Shown: one piece after another, positions 55,401-60,000 of the stretch
Position numbering within the stretch: position 1 is the stretch's first letter
How the letters are laid out: each line of letters begins with the position of its first letter
NCBI RefSeq assembly: GCF_963678635.1
Contig: NC_087062.1
Location: forward strand, 31,582,704 to 31,642,703
DNA length: 60,000 nt
Reading direction: 5' to 3'
From: Symsagittifera roscoffensis
Lineage: Eukaryota; Xenacoelomorpha; Acoela; Convolutidae
Position numbers and translations under genes: made by a program
The notes under the pieces: generated by a model
Databases searched by the model: none
Told to the model about the DNA's origin: nothing
Seen by the model: the letters and a program-made list of their open reading frames with translations, nothing else

Positions 55401-58400
55401 GGGAGACTAGTACCGAATCCATCGGTTGTCGGGAACCTTCCAGTTAATACCCCACCATCGATGGATTTGCAAAGTAGAGCGATGGATGCTCCAGGAATCA
55501 TGCCTACCATGGGTGGTCGAGGAGGATTTGGAGGAGTTTCTGCGTACCCTAGAGGAGGTAGGGGTAGGGGTTCCATGATGGGAGTGGGAATGGGAATGGA
55601 CGTTGGAGGAGGAACCGGGATCTTGGGAACTGGGTTTGCAATCGGAGGACAGGATGAGCAGGGGGTGTTTTGTGACATGGAGAGATATGAAACTGAGATG
55701 GAGTACAGGGCGTGGTATGACCAGTTTGGAAAGATGTACTACAAGGTGCACGGGTGAGTCGACGACCTGCTGAAGTATTCAGGAAGATTTAAACCTTTTC
55801 TTAAGCGTTCCATTTTGCTTAACTTGTGTTTGTTCAGACCTGACGTCGATCCGGAAAAAGAGCAAGAACTGAAATGGGAGAAAGGTAATTCAGTTTTTTT
55901 TCATAGTATAAATTCCGCATATTTAAATGTGCACGCTGACCCAATCACTTAGCTTTATTTGGGTTTTAACAAGCCAATTTTGTGCTGCAGAATTTTACGA
56001 TCGAGATCACGGACCGGATCCCAGACACCCGTATTACCCGAAGTGGGTATCCAAGCATTTTGCAGACGAGTCTTGCATTCAGCAGCAAGACAACAATGCT
56101 AGCGTCAATAAGTAAGTTGAACCTGATTTTCAACGTTTCTGGAATTATTAAGCTGGCGATTAGCAAGCATTATCAAATCGAAACATATTTTTTTTCCAGG
56201 TTGACACTTCGTGTAATATAGTTGCTGCATCATTTTGTCAACACTGTTGTGATTAGGCCGATAACAGATATATTTTGAGGGAGTTTGCATTTTATATACC
56301 AGCTCTATTCGCAATTTATTTTTAATGTTAGTTGTAAATTTTTTCGGCTGATAAGGTTTCGGCCTAAAAGGTTTCGGCTTATAGATTATGGGCTTGGTCG
56401 CCTCAATGCGTCGTTTTTCAGGCGAAAAATTACTAAAGTTTTTATGTAAAAATTTTATAGGCGAAAAATGAGCTTGTATCAATTTTTTTCTCAATTTTTT
56501 TTTATTAGCGGCTTTCGTCTGGTTTCTGTCGGCTAGCTTTGCGTGCTGCGTTTGTGTTGTTTTGCAAATGATGCGAAGACCCACTTTGCATCTGGGCAAA
56601 AGTTTCTGTCCTAATTGGAGATATGTTCGGAATTAGTTTAGCGTTCTTGTACCCATCTCCTTTTGGCTGTCTGTATCTAAAATGTTTTTTTTTGTCGTTT
56701 CAGTTCTCTGGCTATTGACCTGAATAGGCCTACTCTGAATGACTTAATCACAGTCCCTGACCCAACTGAGCTGACTGACCTGATAGAATACCCCGGAAGA
56801 AGGATCAGACCACCCAAGATAGTCCTCATCCTCAGAGGACCTCCGGGATCTGGGAAATCATTTTTAGCCAGACTCATTAAGGTCAGTACAAATAAGCCAA
56901 TTCAAAGTAGAAAAGGTGAAATAAAAGTAAAAAAGAGAAACAAAAGAAAAAGAGAAATAAAAATAAAAGGTGAAAAGGTTTTCATTTCTAGCTTTTATAA
57001 GTAAAATTTGAAGTAATTGCAAATTTTGAATCCAATTTTCAATGCTTCCTACCAGTACGTACTATCCGAGTTCCCTGAGCGTTGCTGAATAATGCTGCAT
57101 GAGTGATATTTTGATAGCGCTATTTTGATAAGAAGGGAGTTCTGAAACTGATGTAACGTTTACCTTGTTTTGGTACGAGGAATATTTAAGTTTTTTTTTC
57201 TAGTTTTTTGTACGATTTTTTTTTACAATCGCTTTAGGAGCGGGAAGTGATCTTGGGAGATCATGCGAAACCCCCTCGAATTCTGAGCATAGACGACTAC
57301 TACATCACAGAAGAGTTCATCAAGAAGGAGTCGGCCGAGGAACAGCGCAACGCCAAAATTACCTTGCCCTCCGCCCCACGCAACAAGGTTCAAATGCTTG
57401 TTTTACTCATTCCAAGTATTACTGAGCCAATTTGGACTTACTATTTTGAACCGGTCTTGAACTTAAGAAGGATTATTTATATAAGCAGAAGGCAAATTAG
57501 TTTTCAGTTTTATATGCGATCAGTTTTTTTTATTCAAATGCAGTTTCTCCTGATTGACTGAAGTAACAACTATGTAGAATCAATCTATCAATCTTTCTTT
57601 TTTGTTTGTACAGATTGTGCAGTACGAGTATGACGAGAGCATGGAGGCGGCCTACAACCTCTGCATGTTCAAGTGCTTCAAGAAGAGTCTGGAGAATGAC
57701 CTGTTTAGCTTCCTCATCGTGGACAACACCAACCACCTCCTCTCTGACTTCGAACAGTACCTAGATTGTGCCAAACTATGCGGATATAAGGTCAACGCCA
57801 TGCTATTATTCAATGAGTGCATATTAGTTTAAAGATAAATTTAATGAGCACGAGGGAATAGGAGACTGAGAGCGGATCGTTATTTTCTGAACCAACGACC
57901 TTCTGGCCTTTCATTTTGGTGATCGGTGGCTCAGTCGATTTTTCTTGACTAAAATTTTGACATAAGTTTGATATTAGTTTAGAAGAAAAATTAATTCCTC
58001 GTTGTTACATTACTACATAATCACACTTGCGATTAGAAAGCGTTATCAAGTCGGAACATGGACTTTTTGCATAATTACAAACTTGTCTAACAGAACCAGT
58101 CAATCATTTGGTGGTTTGGTTTATAGTTAATTTTAGTTCAATGACTGGTTCTGAGCATTTGGCATCATAGGTGACTTAAATGCGTGGGAAGATAAAAAGG
58201 ACTTTTTGCAAATTTTTTGACAGCTGAAAATTTAATCTGCTTATTTTTCTCGGCTTGTTTCCCTCGCAAGAACTTCGATTGCGTCAAACAGTAAATTTAA
58301 AACAATTAATATCAGCAATTCAGAATAGAAGGCTGACGAACTCCTTAGGATTGCAGGGTGCTGCCATAAATTCATAGAAACAAATTGAGTCAACTTGCAA

Positions 58401-59967
58401 TTGTGGGAAAAGACGAAGAATCACACGAACGCAGGAAAAAGTTTTTTCAAAGCTGCGGATATCTCTGATTAAATGATAAAATTCAAAGATAAATATTAAT
58501 TACAGCTAGTTTCTTCAAAAACTTTGATAGTGAAAAGTCTTTTTTAGACTAATAGAGCGAATTATTAAATTAACGGAAGATGTATCCTATCCTTTTCTGT
58601 TTTAGTCTTACTTAGTGGAATTGAAAGTACCGGCTTCGACATGCTTCAAACGCAACACTCATAAGAGGAGCAGGAAAGATATGGAGAGGGTATAATTTTG
58701 AATCACAAAGCTTCAATAAATAAAAGTAATGGTTATGTATTTATACATGGCCTTAGCATTCAAAGTAGATATTGTTCCGACCATTGAAAATGGGGAGGAA
58801 CTTTGTATTCGGGTGATTCACTTTTTTTGTTTTACCATCGGATAATTATCGGACGGTTTTGAGTGATATATCATATTAAAGCTCTTACAGTCGTAATTTG
58901 AACGACATTTAAAAAAATTTTTTTTAAAAATGCCCCAGTGTTGAGAAAAGTTGGTTTGATTTTTTTTTGATGTTTAGTCTTATTTCGAGCGAATTAAACG
59001 AGCGAGCAGGCTTACAACAGCAAAATTGTGCCTAAATTAGTGTAAAAACTTAATTTTAAGCAAGTAAACTTAGTTTTTGGAGTGTTTTAATTCCATTTCC
59101 AGAGCCAAAAGTTTCAGAAAAATTCAAACATTTTCTGCGAAATAAATTGAAAAAAATATATATGAATTTTTCAAACTTTTTTTGTTTTTAGCCATTTTTC
59201 TGCAAAATTTTTTGTCCAATTAGCCTATATTACTATGACTGTCGAAAATGCCTAAATTATAGTTTTACATCTGATCCTTTTATCACACCTCGCCGAAAAA
59301 TCTATATTAATTTGAAAAAAAAAACTTTTTTGTAGTTTTTAAAGACTGGTCGGAACATTCTGTGCTACTTGCACAGTAACCAGCTATCCTTGTTAGTAGT
59401 ATGCTAAGGGTTAAATCTAGAGAAAGTCTGTTCAGATCATCACTACGTGGGAGGATGCACCAGAGGAGTGCGTGTGTCTGGATTATAACAGCTTCTTAGA
59501 AGAACACGCTGAACCTGTAAGACATTCTCATTGAAGTATAGTTTCAAGATAGTCAATGTTTAAAATTGAACACGTTTTTAAGCTGGCTAGGCGGGCATTC
59601 GATGTTGCAAGTAGTTATTTTTTTGAAGTTTTTGGCTAATTCTGATTTGAAAATTTTAGTCTCCGGTGAAAGAGAACCCGAATGCCGCAGCCGCACCATT
59701 TAGTTGCAAGTCAAGAAAGAGATCCCATTCTCCCTCATCGCGCAAACACAGCCGCGACCGCTCAAGTAGCGCTCACCGTAAGAGCTCTAAATCAGGAAGA
59801 GTGCTCCCAGATACGATCATGATAGACTCGAGGTCACCGTCGCCTGAACAGGTCATCTCTGACAAGGCGAGAGAGGAGAGTCCCCTGTCTTTCAGGCCCA
59901 GACAATGGTCGCCCAGAGGAGGGAGCAGTAAAAAGAAGGTGAAAGAAGATAGATTAAAAGATGACAG
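34394..59967 (+). CDS. YLPM1: YLPM1 (ZAP3)-like protein, 13 exons found, 3' end off window
   Basis: Reconstructed exons: 34394-34435, 34525-35221, 35697-35904, 43832-45434, 55275-55753, 55838-55884, 55991-56111, 56704-56881, 57238-57387, 57614-57790, 58606-58689, 59436-59516, 59660-59967+. All phases agree and every intron is GT-AG, giving about 1391 residues so far. The identification rests on the C-terminal P-loop domain, whose order matches vertebrate YLPM1: GPPGSGKS (about 1111-1118), then ILSIDDYY, QYEYDESMEAAYNLCMFK, FLIVDN, and CFKRNTHKRS. The N-terminus is rich in Gln, Asn and Pro. Gly-Arg repeats precede the kinase-like domain, and an Arg-Ser-rich part follows it. In vertebrates YLPM1 is a nuclear protein linked to telomerase regulation and PP1; here that is inference from homology. 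I did not see YLP repeats. Introns 3 and 4 are about 8 and 10 kb and packed with mobile elements. Confidence 0.8.
34525..35221 (+). CDS. YLPM1: YLPM1-like exon 2 (Q/N-rich, polyproline)
   Basis: The acceptor tgaag/GCC keeps phase 0 from exon 1. The exon encodes about 232 residues: a Gln/Asn/Tyr-rich low-complexity stretch with a CAG/CAA run (about 34855-34890), then two polyproline tracts (VPPPPPMAPP and KPPPPPT), then AEAVTNLNLRADVVKALKE. The donor aaa/gttagt leaves phase 1; reading on would hit a stop two codons later. Confidence 0.75.
35222..35696 (+). other. YLPM1-like intron 2
   Basis: A 475-bp intron ending in gctcttatag. I saw nothing else supported inside. Confidence 0.65.
35697..35904 (+). 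CDS. YLPM1: YLPM1-like exon 3 (charged helical segment)
   Basis: Encodes AAYQKMEAEKGEVLEKQRQF through LEDIRKEL, rich in Glu, Lys and Gln and probably helical. GC content is clearly higher than in the surrounding intron. The donor is gca/gtgagt, phase 2. Confidence 0.8.
36783..36840 (+). repeat. dispersed T-tag repeat, copy 1
   Basis: cttgcgatatacaagggtat, then tgcaatcgggtactaga and tttttgtcccgtaaa. Related copies in the same orientation start at 37972, 39508 and 49375, with weaker ones near 56156 and 58026. Confidence 0.5.
37024..37510. repeat. ~170-bp tandem repeat, three diverged units
   Basis: Units begin near 37026, 37206 and 37375 with a tttcggctt-like segment. Each continues with atcagcttagtgatctcat or a close variant and a gtgttttgag.gcgag.gg segment. 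Divergence is substantial, and there is no coding content. Confidence 0.5.
37664..37688 (+). repeat. hairpin-tag repeat (R family), copy 2
   Basis: tggtgcgaagctcagctttg, a partial copy with the AAGCTCAGCTT hairpin core. Confidence 0.45.
38190..38510. repeat. 193-bp direct duplication carrying two hairpin-tag motifs
   Basis: gttgcgcaatgt, ttttgcatgcaagtgttgcg, aagctcca.ttc.cctctgtg and atcggactt occur twice, with hairpin tags at 38231-38264 and 38424-38460. Confidence 0.65.
38686..38896. mobile_element. fold-back MITE (211 bp, near-complete palindrome)
   Basis: The ends are gatgagtcacc and ggtgactcatc (perfect inverse). Long inner arms pair catgggaattgtttctgtta (from 38719) with the complement ending caattcccatg, and agtatagtgcccatt with aattgggcactatt. 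Only about 30 bp of loop remains. No clear target duplication is visible. A hAT MITE sits immediately to its right. Confidence 0.7.
38899..39326. mobile_element. hAT-type MITE (428 bp) with 8-bp target duplication
   Basis: Terminal inverted repeats CAGGGCCCGGAAAA and TTTTCCGGGCCCTG (with A/T-rich continuation and attgcg on both sides) are flanked by ctcatcac and ctgatcac (7 of 8 identical). An 8-bp duplication with CAGGG termini is characteristic of hAT transposons. The interior contains gcgttt/aaacgc-rich repeats and no transposase. Confidence 0.85.
39508..39560 (+). repeat. dispersed T-tag repeat, copy 3
   Basis: ctttgcggtcagcaagtgta, then ttgcaatcaggtttta and tttcccgtaaata. Same order as the copy at 36783. 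Confidence 0.45.
39637..39712 (+). repeat. tRNA-like segment (possible SINE head)
   Basis: cagttggtttggagctaacc resembles a D-arm/A box, and ggtcctggttcgaatctgac contains a B box (GGTTCGAATC). A T-rich tail follows. No convincing full cloverleaf was seen. Confidence 0.5.
39834..40105. mobile_element. hAT-type MITE (272 bp) with 8-bp target duplication
   Basis: Inverted termini CAGGGGCGGATTTAGG and cctagatccgcccctg (15 of 16 paired) are flanked by cgtaatat and cgtaatag (7 of 8 identical). The interior has a repeated aatttagccaaaatagggg motif and no coding capacity. A decayed relative is at 29824. Confidence 0.9.
40110..42622 (+). other. intron 3 stretch, nothing clearly recognised
   Basis: It contains a small two-copy repeat (aacacataatcagggcca-like at about 40708 and 40757) and a 76-codon open frame at 40825 without recognisable similarity. 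The rest is AT-rich non-coding DNA. Confidence 0.4.
42623..43430 (+). mobile_element. Helentron-like non-autonomous element (H2), internally duplicated
   Basis: It starts TGTTCCGACCA at 42623 and ends with gtcggagaaca (43389-43399, two extra bases) followed by a degenerate hairpin region (ctgtgccactgg...aacagctg). An internal block of about 250 bp is present twice (about 42710-42960 and 43078-43330). Both hold taccacaaataatc, gagtgatatatcatatt and cattgtcgagaaaa. The copy at 58773-59390 has this block once. Confidence 0.6.
43832..45434 (+). CDS. YLPM1: YLPM1-like exon 4 (1.6 kb, Q/N/S-rich)
   Basis: 534 codons of low-complexity sequence. It begins QSLAHVELREKQLTAKVL, is then rich in Gln, Asn, Ser and Pro with scattered Arg-Gly (GRGRF, RPAGRGG, MRGGRGGGNLP), and ends in an acidic stretch (ADEEEDDDIERH). 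The acceptor tgtttttag and donor cat/gtgagt are strong; the exit phase is 0. The composition fits the disordered N-terminal half of YLPM1. Confidence 0.8.
46890..46968 (+). repeat. tRNA-like segment (possible SINE head)
   Basis: ttatagcgcagaggcaacgc matches the D-arm/A-box style TAGCGCAGNGG-AGCGC, and aaattgaactcagtc is a degenerate B box. A T tract follows. Confidence 0.4.
48726..48760 (+). repeat. hairpin-tag repeat (R family)
   Basis: tatcgcaagtggtgcgaagc followed by ccagcttcacctgtg; GAAGC pairs with GCTTC. Confidence 0.55.
49375..49420 (+). repeat. dispersed T-tag repeat, copy 4
   Basis: gcaagtgtattgttatcggg followed by tactagactttttg; same family as 36783. Confidence 0.45.
49488..49498 (+). 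repeat. Helentron-like left terminus without a partner
   Basis: tgttccgaccg resembles the 5' terminal repeat of the elements at 42623 and 58773. No matching right end was found nearby, so it is a fragment or chance. Confidence 0.35.
50869..50905 (+). repeat. hairpin-tag repeat (R family), best-paired copy
   Basis: tatcgcaagtggtgcgacgc followed by tcagcttcgcctctgtg. Confidence 0.55.
51641..51723 (+). repeat. tRNA-like segment (possible SINE head)
   Basis: tggtgtagaggtaacac strongly resembles the tRNA-Val-type A box (TAGTGTAGTGGTTATCAC). The segment gaggtttgaatccgg is B-box-like, and a T tract follows. The T and anticodon stems pair poorly, so a functional tRNA is unlikely. Confidence 0.5.
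52209..52262 (+). repeat. tRNA-like fragment
   Basis: atatggtggtagagctgcc (A-box-like) and gcgggttcgagtagtc (B box) lie closer together than in an intact tRNA. Confidence 0.4.
52688..52712. repeat. tatc microsatellite
   Basis: Imperfect (atct)n run; similar short tatc runs recur near 52895 and 52973. Confidence 0.85.
53150..54700. repeat. intronic satellite, ~165-bp period, ten units
   Basis: The anchor gttgcgaatcttgcctcc (or variants) recurs at 53193, 53358, 53524, 53695, 53861, 54021, 54146, 54314, 54462 and 54629. Each is preceded by cctgtagttg...gtactctcagg and followed by gctcaaat..ttgtagttttc and gagatatgacg. Spacing is 165, 166, 171, 166, 160, 125, 168, 148 and 167 bp. Units are diverged and non-coding. 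Confidence 0.85.
55275..55753 (+). CDS. YLPM1: YLPM1-like exon 5 (RGG-rich, then conserved linker)
   Basis: Begins FKASEARNVQQKQPGTRPN. It contains two Gly-Arg clusters (GGYGGRG...MRGRGIRGRL and PRGGRGRG), which in other proteins bind RNA, and ends FCDMERYETEMEYRAWYDQF...KVHG. The acceptor is gtttaag, the donor cgg/gtgagt, phase 2. Confidence 0.8.
55838..55884 (+). CDS. YLPM1: YLPM1-like exon 6 (47-bp microexon-sized)
   Basis: Encodes GPDVDPEKEQELKWEK across its boundaries. It is flanked by tgttcag and gtaatt and shifts phase from 2 to 1. Confidence 0.75.
55991..56111 (+). CDS. YLPM1: YLPM1-like exon 7
   Basis: Encodes EFYDRDHGPDPRHPYYPKW and VSKHFADESCIQQ. The donor is aataa/gtaagt, exit phase 2. 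An Asp/His/Pro/Tyr-rich linker precedes the P-loop domain. Confidence 0.8.
56112..56703 (+). other. YLPM1-like intron 7
   Basis: Contains a T-tag-like segment near 56156, cggctt-rich sequence and a hairpin-tag copy at 56562-56597 (tgcaaatgatgcgaagaccc). Confidence 0.5.
56704..56881 (+). CDS. YLPM1: YLPM1-like exon 8 (P-loop)
   Basis: Contains RPPKIVLILRGPPGSGKSFL; GPPGSGKS is a Walker A motif preceded by a hydrophobic beta strand. Exit phase 0. This starts the kinase-like NTPase domain of the family. Confidence 0.9.
56882..57237 (+). other. YLPM1-like intron 8
   Basis: A 356-bp AT-rich intron; nothing else recognised. Confidence 0.6.
57238..57387 (+). CDS. YLPM1: YLPM1-like exon 9
   Basis: Encodes EREVILGDHAKPPRILSIDD and YYITEEFIKKES; ILSIDDYY corresponds to the LSLDDYF segment of vertebrate YLPM1. 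Both ends are phase 0. Confidence 0.9.
57614..57790 (+). CDS. YLPM1: YLPM1-like exon 10
   Basis: Encodes IVQYEYDESMEAAYNLCMFK, then CFKKSLENDLFSFLIVDNTN, ending AKLCGYK. It is the best-conserved block with the YLPM1 family. The donor is aag/gtcaac, phase 0; reading through would stop after 14 codons. Confidence 0.9.
57791..58605 (+). other. YLPM1-like intron 10
   Basis: 815-bp intron with a weak T-tag copy near 58026 (cttgcgattagaaagcgtta) and no other recognised feature. Confidence 0.5.
58606..58689 (+). CDS. YLPM1: YLPM1-like exon 11
   Basis: 84 bp encoding SYLVELKVPASTCFKRNTHK then RSRKDMER. The Cys-Lys-Arg-Asn-x-His pattern matches the family (CGKRNIHGR in vertebrates as I recall). It was found by filling the gap expected between exons 10 and 12. 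Phase 0 at both ends. Confidence 0.85.
58773..59390 (+). mobile_element. Helentron-like non-autonomous element (H3)
   Basis: It lies inside intron 11. It starts TGTTCCGACCA (58773-58783). The exact inverse TGGTCGGAACA lies at 59347-59357, followed by a perfect hairpin CTGTGC-tactt-GCACAG (59360-59376). The interior is AT-rich and shares gagtgatatatcatattaaa and cttatttcgagcgaat-like segments with H2. It is the best-preserved member in this window. Confidence 0.65.
59436..59516 (+). CDS. YLPM1: YLPM1-like exon 12
   Basis: Encodes IITTWEDAPEECVCLDYNSF then LEEHAEP, corresponding to the end of the kinase-like domain. The acceptor ctgttcag and donor cct/gtaaga are good. Confidence 0.8.
59660..59967 (+). 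CDS. YLPM1: YLPM1-like exon 13 (RS-rich, may continue)
   Basis: Begins SPVKENPNAAAAPFSCKSRK and is rich in Arg-Ser, Ser-Pro and Lys (HSPSSRKHSRDRSSS), typical of nuclear splicing-associated proteins. A donor is possible at ag/gttggt (59968). If it is not used, the frame stops at 59975-59977 and the protein ends there. Confidence 0.7.
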
Positions 59968-60000
59968 GTTGGTATAGTGGAGGCCCTTTTGTATGGCGCT

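Overview
This window is nuclear DNA from an animal, most likely an invertebrate. The evidence is GT-AG introns of up to about 10 kb, a YLPM1-type host gene, AT-rich introns full of short repeats, and remnants of Ty3/gypsy, Penelope-like, LINE, hAT and Helentron-like elements. I cannot name the species. There are no bacterial features, no CRISPR array and no rRNA.

Positions 1-23389 are best read as one young Ty3/gypsy-type LTR retrotransposon on the minus strand. Its probable 5' LTR lies at about 22702-23389, a tRNA-Lys-type primer binding site at 22673-22690, and its 3' end runs off the left edge. The internal block of leader + gag + protease + start of RT (about 6.2-6.6 kb) is present three times head to tail: C (16266-22657), B (10033-16243) and A (3448-10010). 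No LTR separates the blocks. Both joins carry the same 22-bp insertion, and only block A continues into RT, RNase H and integrase (to position 2). Blocks A and C share one in-frame TAA inside gag. Block B has lost that segment by a frame-preserving deletion. The unusually long leader (about 2.7 kb) carries a 12-13 bp minisatellite, a 152-bp duplication and a 70-bp triplication.

Positions 23390-34393 are mostly repeat-rich intergenic DNA. They hold a Penelope-like GIY-YIG endonuclease fragment (about 23940-24248), a short element with asymmetric terminal inverted repeats and a 3' hairpin (24703-25225), a compact three-exon PDZ-domain gene (25883-26731, + strand, about 163 aa), a degenerate tandem array, a 1-kb duplication containing tRNA-like sequence, and a decayed LINE reverse transcriptase (minus strand).

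Positions 34394-59967 carry one large + strand gene, which I identify as a YLPM1 (YLP motif-containing protein 1, ZAP3) homologue. I reconstruct thirteen exons with consistent splice phases. They encode a Q/N/P-rich N-terminus, RGG-like segments, a P-loop kinase-like domain split over exons 8-12, and an RS-rich C-terminal part that runs off the right edge. Its two largest introns hold two hAT-type MITEs with near-perfect 8-bp target duplications, a fold-back MITE, Helentron-like elements, hairpin-tagged dispersed repeats, tRNA-derived SINE-like heads and a ten-unit satellite with a period of about 165 bp.
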